Translations under genes and position numbers: made by a program
Shown: positions 12,521-26,566 of the stretch, piece by piece
Numbering within the stretch: position 1 is the stretch's first letter
Layout of the letters: each line of letters begins with the position of its first letter
The notes under the pieces: model-generated
Seen by the model: only the letters and a program-made list of their open reading frames with translations
Database searches by the model: none
Told to the model about the DNA's origin: nothing
Assembly (NCBI GenBank): GCA_038087015.1
Contig: JASBNA010000006.1
Location: forward strand, 620,001-684,000
DNA: 64,000 nt
Origin: Cerrena zonata
Lineage: Eukaryota > Basidiomycota > Agaricomycetes > Polyporales > Cerrenaceae
Direction of reading: 5' to 3'

Positions 12521-13346
12521 CTAGAGGATGAGAGAGGCCAGAACAGCGGCGAAACCGCTGAAGACCATGACCGGAGCACTGAGCTTGTGGAAAGCACTGG
12601 CGCCGGAGTCAGTAGGGTTGAGACCAGCGTTAGCAGCGCCGACGGGAACTGCACTCGAAGCTGAGGCAGAAACGGCGGGAGCGGTACGTGCGCTTGCGCT
12701 GGTGGGGGCAACAACCAGGCTACAAGGGTGTCAGCATCTGAGACACAAGAACAACAGATGTTTGTACTCACGTTGTGCCGTTAGTAGGGACGGCAGCAGA
12801 GGAAGAACCACTGGCGGAGACGGAAGCGGAGGCTTGGGGCAAGCACGAAGTGTTGTTGCCACCCTTGACAGTAATCTGCGAAGAGAGTTATTAAAGCCGT
12901 TCTTCCGTCGAGGGACGTGAGAAAGCACTTACAGCACCACTCCATGCCTCGAAGCCATCGGCGTCGACAAGGGAGATCATAGCTTGGGTACCGGCAGCGA
13001 GGTTGACAGTCCATTGCATGGATTGAGCATTGTGGTCAGCACCGAGGTCGGCACTAAGATATGGCACTTAGTACATAGTTGGGGGAAGCGGCGGATTGCT
13101 ACTTACAGGACCTGGTTGCATGGGTCGTCGGTAGGGGTGACAATGACATCGATGGGCTTGACACCCTCAGTCCAAGCGATACGCACGGGTTCACACTAGA
13201 ACATAATATAATGAGTCGAGGGATGCCAGCAGGCAAGTGCGAGTTCATACCTGAGTGAACTCGGGGGTTGCGACAGAGAAGTCTGCGGCAACGGAGCGGA
13301 AGGCAAAGCTCGAAACGAGAGCAAGGGAAACGAGTGTGGAGTACAT
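12521..13346 (-). CDS. Secreted GPI-anchored Ser/Ala-rich protein with Ig-like N-terminal domain
   Basis: Predicted cell-wall or plasma-membrane surface protein. Exon 1 (13346-13251) encodes a signal peptide, MYSTLVSLALVSSFAFRSVAA, followed by DFSVATPEFTQ. The spliced product continues CEPVRIAWTEGVKPIDVIV, a Cys/Trp pattern typical of the basidiomycete Ig-like GPI-protein family (FxVxTP...xCxPxxxxWxxG). Later exons give MQWTVNLAAGTQAMISLVD and ITVKGGNNTSCLP, then a Ser/Ala/Thr-rich stalk. The C-terminus is a hydrophobic tail, APVMVFSGFAAVLASLIL, ending at the stop 12523-12521 with small residues before it, as expected for GPI attachment. Five exons with introns of about 50-60 bases. The specific role is unknown. 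Confidence 0.75.
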
Positions 13347-13785
13347 TTCGTGAGGGAGTTGGAGGGAGGATTTGCGGCAAGGGAAGGGAGCTTTATCGCT
13401 CAGGCCAGGAGGCAGTCAAACGAGGAGGGAGGAGGTAAGAAGCAAGAAGGGCGCGTCTTTTTTTCTGCACCAGAGCACCCACATAAACCTTTGCTGAGAT
13501 CAAAATGAATGTTGCGATATGCCCAAATAAGGAAGATAATGCCAAGGGTTTCAAGCTCCGCCGCCTATTGTTGGCAACTTGGGACACGGCATCTGATCGC
13601 CGGTTGCGGACTTGCTCCTCTAAGCCGTCCCAGAAGCTGCCTTGGGTAGCAACCATCCAGCATGGCATGGTCCGTACAGGTCCATGCGTACATCACTTTA
13701 TTCAAAAAACAACACAACGCTGGCCCGGGGAGGCTCAAATCCGGGTATCCACTAAGTACAAGCAAAGGGGAACTCCGCCCGTCTA
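13347..13785. other. Intergenic: promoter of the GPI protein and 3' end of citrate synthase
   Basis: About 440 bases between minus-strand genes. No coding sequence recognised. Confidence 0.5.
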
Positions 13786-16565
13786 CTACAATTTCGCTTT
13801 CCCCTTGAAGCTCGCCAACATCGTTCTCTTGGTGATACTATCAAACATCGACATTACCCGAGTCAGTATTTTGTTGGGAACCACATATCACCCTACAACG
13901 TGGGTAACACACTTACCCTCCATGTTCGACCACAGATGGCGTTTCCTTCAAGCCCAGCACCGGTTCCCGCTGATCCACCGGAACGTACTCGCGTTTCGTT
14001 TCCCCAACGTAGACCTACATAAACACAGCGTCAGCATCAAAAAAACGAATACCTCATCGGTCGCTCATGTAACACGTTATGGGGTACAATTACCCTTAAC
14101 GCACGAAAAGAGCATAATTAATGACGTACCTGACGAGGACGCCAAATCTTTACACCTCCTTCCTGCAACATCATCTGTCTCCAATGGGCAAGCCAACCTA
14201 CCACTCGGGGAACTGCGAATAGCACCGGGAAGAAATCTAGGGGGAAGCCTAATTACACGAGGTAAACGGAAACAAGGACATCAGCGCTCCGTTGACATTT
14301 CACCTCGATGATGCAACGTTTCTTCTCACCCATCGCACGGTAGATCAAACCACTGCAGTCATGTTTTTTTATCAGTTGCCGTTTATGATGATGTGCGTTC
14401 TGCAAACATGTTGCAGCAATCTAGACCATCTTGCTTACCTCCTGCACACATAAGCTTGCGTCAGCCCAACAAAATGGTTAAACTCGTGACTTTACGCACC
14501 AAAAATCGACATTAGGTGCGAGTTTCCGCTTGATGAAATACTCGTCTTTCATGGCAGCATCGTGCAAGGCCATCGCGGTCTCCAATAATTCATCTCTCCC
14601 AGTCCTGTTTCCAAGACGCTCCCAGCTCAGTCAGCAATCACGGAAAAACTACAACGGAACGCACACTCTGAAAACTTCGTCGGCGGTTTTACGGACGATG
14701 AAAGATCTAGGGTCAGACTGCCTCCGTCCTGCGTCAATAACGGGCATTACCAACATTTAGCGTAGCATGACTTACAGTTTTGTATACCCTATAGGGCGTG
14801 TCAAGAGTCAGATTTAAAGGGTAAGTGACAGGAATAGGGTCCCCACCGGTGACCGAAGCCTGAAAGGGTCTTCTCTCGTCGCTTCACTGCTTCGATGAAC
14901 GCGGGGACGTTCTCAGGCCTATGACGACAATTCAGAATTATAACCAACTCGACTCGGACCATTCCCACTTACTTTCCTATCGAAATGAGCATCCGAATGA
15001 CGGCTTCATTCGCACCCCCGTGTAACGGTCCACTGCACACATCCAATTAGCCTTTCATAACCCCGAGCTGTAACGTAAAATTTGACTACTTACTATAATG
15101 ACGCGCAACCGGCACTATAAACGTTAAACTCTCATTCAGAAGCCCGAACTTAACGTAACGTATAATGAAGCATAAATTACGCACGCAATAGCGGAATAAG
15201 GATCCACGAGGGAACTGCCAGTTTGTAATACAGTCGTACATGAAGCATTAAGTTCATGGTCAGCGTGAATGAGGAACAGCACGTCCAAAGCTTTCTCGAG
15301 GACAGGGTTGGGTACGTAGTTCTCTTCGCTCAGGTGGTCCATCTGGTATAGGAATCTTTCGAATTGACATATCAAAGTTAGAAACCGGAACGAATAAGTT
15401 GTAGGAGGGGACTAACGAGCCGGTGTAGCTTAGGCCTACTGGAGGTGTAACAAAGTCTCGACCTTGTCGGATACGATATGCCATTCTGTATGTCTCCATG
15501 TCAGAATTATAGTGCTCAGGGCATAATTTCGAAAGATACTTACGCAGCCAATGTAGTAGCTTTGCCAATAATTCGGTATATTTGTCTGTCCATGGTTGCA
15601 AGTGACACCTTATCGCCTTGAGTGTACAATCGCTGCCCTAATAAAGAATCATATCATTGGTTTAGTGAGCATAGGTAGGGTCAAGGGGGTAATGTTAAGG
15701 TGGTAGTTCAGCATTGAAGTGTACTGACCTTGCAACGAGGGATTCGCCTCGCTATAGTATGAACCCAGCATGGAAAACGCACTGGTGAGCATGCTCATAG
15801 GGTGTGCGTCATATCTAATCAAGAATTGAACCAGGGAGATTAGTTTCTTCATATACAGAAACCAAAAATACATGAGCTCTGGAATCACAGCATCGACTTA
15901 CCGGAAAGAACGGAAGAAACCCTCGGCGTCCGAGTGCATAACACCGTGCTGAAGGACCTCAGTTTCGAAATGCTTGTGTTGCTCTTTCGTAGGCAGCGAG
16001 CCATAAATGAGCAAGTACGCTGATTCGAGATGAGAGGATTTCTCGGCGAGTTGTTCGATTGGGTATCCTCTGGATTTGTCGTGCTTCCATGAGGACCGAG
16101 TGCATGGCCTAGTATTTCATGATACTCACCTGTAACGCAACACTATAATTCAAAGGTGGAACATAAGACAACGTATCTCCTAAATAAATAAACGACATAC
16201 CTCCAGCATCTCCGTCAATATAAGTAATCTGGCTCCGAATAACAGCAGTATTCAAGAATCCCTTGTCCTGCACTCTCAAGCCTTTCTCTGTTTCGTTCTC
16301 AACGCGTTCGCCAGGTCTCGCAGATGCTTTGATATCCTTGAATGCGGTTGCAGAGATGGCATTATCTTCAATCCTGAATTCCAGTAGCAACACAGAGGAT
16401 GGAAATGCGGGGTCAGGCACATTAGTCGAATAATCGAGTAACCAATAAGCGAATGCCAATGCGTCATGGGACATCAACTTACGGAATCGTATAGCTCTTC
16501 CCCGTCCGATTGTCGACCACAGTCAACGAGTCCTGGGGTGTACTGGTCTGAGTAGGTTTGCCCAT
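13786..16565 (-). CDS. Citrate synthase with C-terminal PTS1-type peroxisomal signal
   Basis: Condenses acetyl-CoA and oxaloacetate to citrate. Recognisable blocks in order: [64 protein letters not shown], the first catalytic-His block [20 protein letters not shown], the second-His block SGFGHRVYKTSDPRSF, and [20 protein letters not shown] with the catalytic Asp in NVDF. The sequence resembles the bacterial GltA and plant glyoxysomal type. There is no obvious mitochondrial presequence (start [13 protein letters not shown]). The last exon (13837-13786) ends FKGKAKL, and AKL is a canonical PTS1, so I infer a peroxisomal glyoxylate-cycle enzyme. The gene has many introns and very small exons: 13 bases at 14788-14776, 3 bases at 14441-14439 and 23 bases at 14352-14330. 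Confidence 0.93.
14439..14441 (-). other. 3-nt microexon (GAG) of citrate synthase
   Basis: The upstream exon ends TTTTG at 14500 before a GTGCGT donor. The downstream exon begins TGGTTTG at 14352 after CTGCAG. Between them a TGTGCAG acceptor and a GTAAGC donor bracket only GAG. Inclusion gives NVDF-W-S-GLIYR, matching the family pattern NVDF-[YW]-SG. Skipping stays in frame but gives NVDF-C-GLIYR, one residue short beside the catalytic Asp. Confidence 0.6.
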
Positions 16566-16965
16566 AGTTTGACTTGAGAGGTTAGTATGTAGAGCGAAAG
16601 AGGTGGGTGACAAGAGACGATGGCGCGCACAATATTTGTATGGAGAACCTGTCCCCGGATCCCCAAGCTGTTTAGTTCAATGATGATGCCACTGATGTTA
16701 ACGCTCATACATTCATGGACCGGCAGAATCACATGCGAGTTGAGGTGGAAGTTGACGACGAGTGGAACACATGCTCGTCATACGTTCTTAGAAGAAACGG
16801 AGGTATATTAGGTATCTGGTATTGGTCAGACGAGAATTCAGACGAGGTTCGCGGCAGTAGGTAGAGAATATGTGTCCGTAGAAATAGGCTACGTAGTGCA
16901 TACATGAAAAAAACCCCAACGAAATGACACAAAAATGTAAGTGAGCGGCGAAAGTCGAACGATAA
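16566..16965. other. Intergenic: citrate synthase promoter and 3' end of the Yip4 gene
   Basis: About 400 bases between minus-strand genes. No coding sequence recognised. Confidence 0.5.
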
Positions 16966-18348
16966 TTATTGGATGATGATCATCCAAGCAAGGATGAAAT
17001 AAAATAGTCTGAGAAATATTAATATCACGCAAGGAAAGAAATTAGAGATGACTTACAGCAATGGGTATACTGCAAGCAATATCCGCTGTTGCTCGATTTT
17101 GGTGCCGTCAAGGAAATTCACTGAAGCTGGGAAACGATTGGGTGAGTAATTATAGGATAACTGGCCTAAGCCCTGCAACGTACCCCAAACACACCAAGCC
17201 CAAGCTGCGAGGGCGACAGGTGCTCTCACGTAAATGAGATGAACAAAAGTGGACACAATGGCAGCGATGTTCAGAGGTGCTACGCAGTATCCGAGAGCGC
17301 AAAGTCCTTGGAAGAAAGACCTGAAGTAAGATTCAGTTAAGAGAGGAGTCTTCTGGGGACAACATAATTGAGACATACACTCTACCACCGAGCAGCTATT
17401 GACAGATTGATTTATAAATAACCACCACGACGTGTTGGGATGATGTGCTCACCTTTGCTTGAATGGTTACGACAAGGGAACCTAGCGCAATAATGACTAC
17501 TACACTAGTAAACACACTCAGCGATTGGGAAGGTGGAGCCTGCGTAAATAGAGAGTCAGAATGGGAATGCCAATAACACAGAGTGTTGCCTTTCTGTATG
17601 CTTCGTATACAGGGTAAGAGCTATATGACGTACATTGACGCTGAGCAAGATTCCAAGCAGAAGACACAGAATCAGAGGTCCCCAAAGGTCCCAATCTCTA
17701 ACATAGAAAATAAATAATAGGATCGAATTTCATTACTAAATGTGGTTCCATACCTGAGAACTTCTCGATCGGCTCCCGAACGAGGTGGGTATAGCACTTG
17801 TACCAACTTTGTGTAAATTGAAAGTAGATCACGACCCTGTAGAGTAAAGGTAAGGCGCTGGGTATAATTAGCGTGATATGGTGTCGAGGACTTACAATGG
17901 TGGTGGTAATAGGTTCATCTAAAGTGTCGACTCCAGTATATCTATCGGCACATTGAGGAGAGTCGCACTATTACATTGCAATGTACATACCTCGTCTCTA
18001 CCTGTACTCCTCCAACAGTCCTTCTTGCAGACGAAGGAGCTGCCCCTACACTACTACCAATATTTCCCGAAACAGGTGTATGTGGGTAGTTTGATCCTGA
18101 CGGTGCTGCAAGCTGTTCTGGAGCGCGTCCCTTCCCTTTATCCACAGTTGCGGACACAGGAGAAGCATTCATAGAGGGATGAGAGAAGCCAGGGATAGCC
18201 TCCTCGTCAAATTCATCGTCGTCATCTAACAGGGAGTTAACATCGACATAGTCCGAGCTGCATGAATGTGTAACTGCGCCAAACCTGCTTGAATAAATTG
18301 GGATGTGGACGTAAGGGGTGTAGTCAGACTATCGTCCGGATGTGACAT
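16966..18348 (-). CDS. YIP4: Yip1-family Golgi membrane protein (Yip4 / YIPF6 orthologue)
   Basis: Multi-pass Golgi/ER-trafficking protein that interacts with Rab GTPases in the known family. Diagnostic segments: TGVDTLDEPITTTIGRDLL, then RDWDLWGPLILCLLLG, then AKLLGGRVSFFQGLCALGYC, then ILLAVYPLLLFYFILAW ending MIIIQ at the stop 16968-16966. These match the YIPF6 signature (TLDEP...RDWDLWGPL...SFFQ.LC.LGYC...LAVYP). About five hydrophobic segments follow a soluble acidic N-terminus. The N-terminal exon is less certain: starting at 18348, a 53-base intron with a weak GTCCAC donor joins MSHPDDSLTTPLT to SDYVDVNSLLDDDDEFDEEA. It diverges from RPT2 across a short shared promoter. Confidence 0.85.
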
Positions 18349-18636
18349 TTCGTCAATCTGTTCAGATACTGATGTTACGGAGGGTCAATGCTAGCAAGGG
18401 AGTTAAATAACAAGGAGTGTAACGGTAGCCTTTAGAGCAAACTTGCCAGTTCACTGACTTCACTGCTTGCATCAAGCCTTTGGCGTCTACACCACGTGGC
18501 GTTATATAGACGCTCACTGACGCGTCGCGCTTAGACGAGCACTGACATACGCTCGTCCGCCTGCTACTTAACACTTGTACACTCCCCGCCTTCATCTATT
18601 TCTCTTTAAACCTCTTTTCTTAACTTACCAAGCAAA
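18349..18636. promoter_or_regulatory. Shared promoter between YIP4 and RPT2
   Basis: 288 bases separate the two divergent start codons, so both promoters must overlap here. The 60 bases before the RPT2 start are pyrimidine-rich, as expected for a fungal housekeeping transcription start. I see no clear TATA box. Confidence 0.5.
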
Positions 18637-20281
<1,645 letters not shown>

Positions 20282-20677
20282 TCTTTCTCTGTTTGGCGTT
20301 TGTATATTTCACTTATTATTGCATGACATTTTCTTTTCATTATTCCCATATGTGCACCTCATCCCTCATCTCGTCGCCGTGATTGACTGCAGGTATGTTA
20401 TTCTCCTCTTCCCCGTACGTCGTGGTTCACACGCAACACTGCGTTGACGCCATCGTTACTATATATATGCACGCAGGTCTGTGCAGAGCTGCTTCTAGTA
20501 CTCGTCACAGTTGCTGTGAAATGCTGCTTCTAGTACTTAATACAGATGCTATGAATCGATGCCTCATGCCCCACGTCACCAACCTTAGACTATATAATTG
20601 TTAGTAGGGATAATGAACGAAGTCACTCTTCCTTTCCTCCTGAAGCCTGATCACTCGATTAGTGGCAATCATCGACG
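20282..20677. other. Intergenic: RPT2 3' region and promoter of the DUF6535 gene
   Basis: About 400 T-rich bases with no coding sequence recognised. A GTG-initiated open frame at 20662 is not a plausible eukaryotic start; the ATG at 20678 is used instead. Confidence 0.45.
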
Positions 20678-23600
20678 ATGACCTCACTACAACGCAGAGA
20701 AAATGCGCCACCTGTGGGTTGTCTCGTCTCGAGTTTTCGCATATACTAACTATTTATTATTTCCAGACGAGTAGAAGCAATAGCGACCGAGAAAGTGGGA
20801 GACCTATCCATAGTTACTCAGAGGGGAGTTGGTGGTTCAAAACAGCTAAAATCATCGGAGAAAGTGACGAGGCCAAGATCAAGGGATACAAGGAAGAAAT
20901 CGATACACTTCTGGTATTCGTAGGTATCGCGCACTGCTGTCGACCTCTTCCTGAACTGATCGGTATACTAGGGCGGTCTGTTTTCTGCAGTCACTACCAC
21001 TCTCTTGATCGAATCCTACAAGAACCTCAGTCAAGACCCAGCAGAAATCACCCTTCAAGTGCTAAGCCATATATCTCAACAACTAAGCAGCTATACAACC
21101 AATAGCGGATTTTCCAATAGCACTATTCCTGCATTTACTTTTCCAGGTCCATTCATTCCCTCCAGGGCCTCGATTATTGCCAATGTAGCCTGGTTTGGTA
21201 GCTTGACCATCACCTTGATGGCCGCCTCATATGGCATGCTTGTAAAACAGTGGTTGAGAGAGTATCTCACCCTCGATTACACCTCACCTCTCGAACGCCT
21301 CCGGGTGCGCAGTTTTCGTTATCCTGCCCTCGCAACATGGAAAGTATTCGAAATTGTCGCTATATTGCCGTTACTCCTGCAGTTGTCACTGGGCTTATTC
21401 TTTTTAGGTCTGTGTTTCTTTGCATCCTCAATTCACCCCGCAGTCCAATGGACAGTCATCGTATTGGTCCTCTTCTGGGTGTCCCTATTCGCAATCGCCA
21501 CGATTGCACCGATATCATCTCCAAGTTGCCCGTACAAGACAACATTCCTGAAGAATGCGATGAAACGACTACGATGGGTTGTTGCCTATATGTACAAGGC
21601 AAGTAAAGTTATTGATATGATTTATCGCCCGTCATAACCCAGATATTTGCCAGTTCTTCCGGCCTTCCGCCAAAGCCGTGTTAGGGCCCGAAGAGGAAGA
21701 CATACGTAAGAAAGACAGCACAGACCTTGACGTGTTGGTCCAAGTCGACTCCATTCAAACAGATGACGAGCTTATAGCCATGGCGTTGGATGATTTAGGT
21801 CAACAACGCCCAGCCCAAGACATCGTATCGTTCGTCTACAGGATCCTGCGACACCGTGATGCAAAAATTAAACAGAGTGCCTCTCATCAGATGTTCAACC
21901 TACAACATCTTTCTAAATCGCTCTGGGTCACTACATGCACAGCTCTTACAGAAACACTAGATCGCGAACTATCGTCGAAGGAGGCTCTGATGGGAGGTGT
22001 TAGGTGGGATGAATGGGTCAGGGATGCTTGCCTCATTTTACTATCCACTTCATCTCATACCATGATGCCAGCAACGAGCAAAGCCATCGCGAAATACCTT
22101 TCCACTGCTCATTCCGACTTTATCGACACCTTGATGAACTCCATATGTGCCAATGACAATTGGTCTCGCGATCATGAAATCGCTTTTCTCATGAGAATGA
22201 CCCGCCATTTGGTTGCATCTGATGATCCTGACCATGTCCTTCCCTTGAATATGTATGGATCGAAGTGTTCTATACAATCGTGGGAGCGTGTCACAGCATC
22301 CCTCGAGAGGTCCATTCGAGTCATGCCCTCAGCTGTTCGTCTGGAGATGCAACACAGAATATTCATCTGTCGATGGGTCTTTGCTGCACCTCACTACGAA
22401 GTTCCTGAAGTGTTCCTCGACTTACTTCGCACCTCATTTCAACTCGATGATATGATTACACAGTTACTCTCCCCTATCACAGCCGATCAGGTGGTTGGAC
22501 GCGGTCGGGAGATCGCATCCTATGTGATTCGCCTTTTCAATTACCGTGTCGGCCACCACAGACCCATTGGCACACCCATACTAGTCTCAAATCCTCCAGA
22601 GCCATCGAGGCTTGTGGTTTACAAACTCTTGAAAGCGGCAATACATGATGAGATTATCCGCCTGAAAAGATCCCCCGACGCAATTCCAGGCCGCATTAAG
22701 TGGGACAAATCTATTTTCACCGCCATTCGTAGCCTTCTTCCGATGTCACCGTATATCGAGGAGGTGGTACAGGCGGTCTTGGAATGTTTCCATTTTGATT
22801 GTATAGGAATCATCAAAGCGGCACCGATGAAGGAGGATGTAATAACGATTTTCTCCGAATTGATATCGCTTCTTCACCGAATCCTGGCAGAAGCTCCAAG
22901 TTCGAGCTCAGACTCGGACTTCAAGCCCTGGACAGAAGAGCTTGTCATTCGTAATACCTCAGAGGTTGAGACAGCGACTAAGATTGCTGCAGATTCCATT
23001 TTAGCACTCATGCTATTAAAGGAAACCCCTGGCACGTTTAAATGCGTGTCACAATGGTTAGGATTGGCCACCCAGATCATGCTCACATGTGTAGACTATC
23101 CTCACAAGATCACGCATTGCACTAGATCAAGAATCGAAGAACTGGTGCAATTACATCCACGGACAGTCATGACCATGTTTCCTGCCTGTGGAATATCTCG
23201 GGATCGTGCATTATCAAAATTTTGGACCTATGTCAGTTCGATGAGTCGTCCAGAACAGATCAAGGTTATTAAAAGGCTCTGGCCCCGAGCGTTTTCGTCT
23301 GTCATTGCAACGATTCTGACGCGTCTCATTAAAGAAGATGCTCGAGTTTACCACAACCAGATGGAGGTTAAAGAAATATCAGAGGCATGCACTAGTAGAG
23401 ATGCTATCCAAGATTTGATCCACTCCTATCTGAAACCTTGCAGAAAAACGATAAATCAGAAGACGGTGGACCAATTGCGACTCTTGGTCGAATACCAACC
23501 AAGTCATCGAGCCTGGTGGAGCATCATGTGTATAGCTTGGTACCACACCTTGATCCCCGAACTCCGTTGGCCAGAATGGATGAAAACATTTATTAACAAG

Positions 23601-24620
23601 GCTATCGAGGCGTCGAAGGATGTTTCGAAACTTTCCCCTGGACTTAAGGCTTGTCTATGCTATAACGCAGTCGAGTTCGTAGAACTTGTTGCGTCAAATG
23701 GTGACGAATACGTCGATCGCTTTTTCACCATCGATTTTGCCGCCATGTTGAACGAGACGAACTGTAGCGTTCACAACGTCTTTGAAGCATTTGTGAAGTA
23801 TCCAGAACCTATAGAGACATCAGAGAATGCCGAAAACCTTCTCATGCGCTTTTTCGTGAATTCCGGGATCGAGGAACCAGTGCTCAGGTTCAGCAAGTGC
23901 AAATTTTTCAAAAATGACGACCCGCCGCCAGCATACGCATGTATTTCCCTTGCACTACGGGTCATTCGATATCACCTTGGCTCGGAAGGGAAAGACCTAC
24001 CTACCAAGGAGGCCCTGGCCTCTCCACCTGATTTGTCTCAACTCGAACAGCAAGTGTGGGACGATGTGACAGGGGCTGCCGCAGTCGTTCTTGCAATCCA
24101 GACAGCTACATGTTCACGAAATCAGACGTATCTCAATGGAAAAGTAGGATATGATACGGCACGGGCGAATGCCATCATGATCCTACTCGCCAAATCACCT
24201 TACCAGTTCTCTAGCAACCTTTGCTATCAGGTTCTCCGCAAAGAAGCATTTATGTCCTGGAAGTACGACTCGGCGATCTCATTGGACGTTCGTGGCGAGA
24301 TGGAACTATGTTGGGAGCGGAGGATAGTTGAAAGAAGACGGATGTTTATTAGTAGAAGTGCTTTGACGGATAATCTCGGAGAGGATCATATCGAAGAAGA
24401 CGAAGAAAAGGTTGATCCTGGATGGGTTCTGCATGATGATGACTTAGAGCCAGAATGGACTCTTCAAGGCAGGAATGAGGAGAACGAGGTCATCGTAGGG
24501 AGAAGAGTGAGGTTGACAGAAGACCTAAAGAATTCGCAAACGAGAAGCTGTATGAGCATCAAAGCAACACCGACGGTGACGACGAAGGGAAAGACTCGAA
24601 TGCGAGCGAGAAGGATGTAG
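20678..24620 (+). CDS. DUF6535-domain membrane protein of basidiomycetes
   Basis: Large protein with an N-terminal DUF6535 domain, function unknown. I place the start at 20678 (MTSLQRRENAPPVG). An intron from 20726 to 20766 with an ACTAAC branch site joins CL to TSRSNSDRESGRPIH. DUF6535 hallmarks follow: EAKIKGYKEEIDTLLVF joined over an intron to GGLFSAVTTTLLIESYKNLS, then FIPSRASIIANVAWFGSLTI with a membrane helix, LVKQWLREYL, and two more helices near VAILPLLLQLSLGLFFLGLC and VQWTVIVLVLFWVSLFAIAT. After a short intron a roughly 980-residue soluble, mostly helical C-terminal region runs uninterrupted to 24620, ending in a basic tail. The frame is open throughout and no break is seen. Confidence 0.8.
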
Positions 24621-25019
24621 TACGGAAGGGTGTAGAGCGTATCCAGTTGACCATCGTGGATGATCTTTACCACTATTTCTCCGCCACCACCGGAACCTGT
24701 GGAGTAATTGTATGATTCAATAAACACTCTCGGGTAGCAACTTGGACTCAGAGACGTGCTATCGTGGAGACAAGGGATCCGGATCAAAATTTAAGTCTGT
24801 CTGAAAGGAGCTGAAAGGTTAGAGGTTCGATTTTACAATGAAACTCAGCCTGACTGTTTCTATCAGTCGGTTTGAATATTTAGATCACAGTGATGCCAAG
24901 TATATGAGTATGTATGACGCAACTGAGATCGATCAGCTCAAACGATTGAAGGACTACTGCCAGTCCCATAGTACAATGATACTGTACCTCTAAGTATTAC
25001 CCTCACCATTCACATAATT
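24621..25019. other. Intergenic, no gene recognised
   Basis: 400 bases between two plus-strand genes. It should hold the terminator of the DUF6535 gene and the promoter of the next. No distinctive motif seen. Confidence 0.45.
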
Positions 25020-26408
25020 ATGCCTCTAAGAGTAGGATACGGTATGTAATACACTTGACCAGGAACTTACTACCCTTACACAATTGGTTCAATATAGTTC
25101 GCGAACATTTCTCCTCTCCCTTGCTTCAATTCGCTGAAGCGGATGGAGGGAAAACGTTCACTTTGGTCGAATGTCCTAGTAAGTACTAGTATAATTTCAA
25201 TACCCGCAAACGTGGAATACTAACCACTTCCAAGGTGGTACTGGTCAACTGATTTCACGTCTAACGAACGACGAGATCGACATTGCGATGTAAGTCGGGC
25301 TCATCTTACGCACCGTTAGGTTAGAGAGCTGAGAATTTTGTCTAGTGCTCTCACTGATCCACTTATCTCTGGTATCGCGAAAGGTTCGGAGGCGTACAGA
25401 CTCGTTGGAAGCTATGTCACCACGCCTTTGAACTGGTAAGTCTTTACGTCTAGGTATCCATTTTTCTCTGACAGATTTGTGTGTTTTCCAGGGCGGTCAT
25501 CACCGGAAAGGATACGAAATTCCAGTCTATCCCCGATTTGAAGGATACCACCATCGGTATCTCGCGTTATGGCAGGTCAGTTGAGCCCTTAAACTTGCGC
25601 GAGAGCCAATGGTTTAACGTCTAGGATGGAAATAGTGGAAGCCAAACGATGGCCTATGTCATGGGTCTTCAGCAAGGCTGGCCTACCGAGGACCTCAAGT
25701 TTCAAGGTAAACCTGCACGTCGATAAAACAATTGAGCACCCAGTGACGAACATTCCACCATTTACTAGTGAACAATGACATTCGAGGTTTGATCAACTCC
25801 GTCAACGACGGCTCTACAAGTGCATTCATGTGGGAATGGTTCACCACCAAGCCGTTTGTAGATGCCGGAGAAGTACGCTTCGTAAGTATCCCCGCTTCGC
25901 CAGCTCCGAAGGTCATATACTGAATATGCGAGTAGATTGGCTCTGTCCCAACACCTTGGCCATCCTGGATGATCGCTGCACACCCCACTCGCGCTCCCTC
26001 CGATCTCGTGAAACCGTTCCTCAGCACATTGACTACTTATGTCACGGCATTTGATTCTGAGGAGAAGAGGGCGCAGGACAACGTCGAATTCATCAAGGAT
26101 AAATTCGGGTACCCAGAGGAAGACATCAACGTAAGTATTGCCGTTTTTCAAGTGTATGGGACGCGGGTATTCATCTAGAACGTAGGCTTGGCTCAAGACT
26201 GTTGGTTACCCGAAGGACTGTGCCACAATTCCTACTGAGGTCATCAAGGAGACTCTGAGGTGAGTAGATAGGATGGAGGAAGAACAGTTTGGCCTGACAA
26301 GGATCATCCTTAATAGTGTTCTCGAGAAGGCTGGCTTTATCAAGAGCCCCGAAGGCGGCTTTTCAGTCTCGCAATTCGTCAACTCTGATGTTGTGACACT
26401 GACTTGAG
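25020..26408 (+). CDS. Periplasmic-binding-protein-fold solute-binding protein (Ca3427-like)
   Basis: Single-domain type-2 periplasmic-binding-protein fold, as in bacterial substrate-binding proteins and fungal Ca3427-like/THI5-related proteins. Spliced start: MPLRVGYV joined over a short intron to REHFSSPLLQFAEADGGK. Then TLVECPSGTGQLISRLTND, DIAIALTDPLISGIAKGSEA, VGSYVTTPLNWAVITGKDT, PDLKDTTIGISRYGSGSQTM, and after two more introns NDGSTSAFMWEWFTTKPFVD and IGSVPTPWPSWMIAAH. The C-terminal helix ends SQFVNSDVVTLT, stop 26406-26408. There is no signal peptide, so a cytosolic ligand-binding or enzymatic role is likely; the ligand is unknown. Multiple introns show that the gene is long resident in the fungal genome even though the fold is bacterial-like. 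Confidence 0.75.
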
Positions 26409-26566
26409 ATCGCGATGTGGAGGGTCAAAGATCCGGTATATGGATTATGAAGGTAGGATATACCAAGGATGTAGATGCAGAAGAAACATGATGTACAACA
26501 TACCGTAAAAAACGCAAGGAAAGCAAGAGTGTAGATTGACCAGCCAGACACCGCCCATAAACCTTT

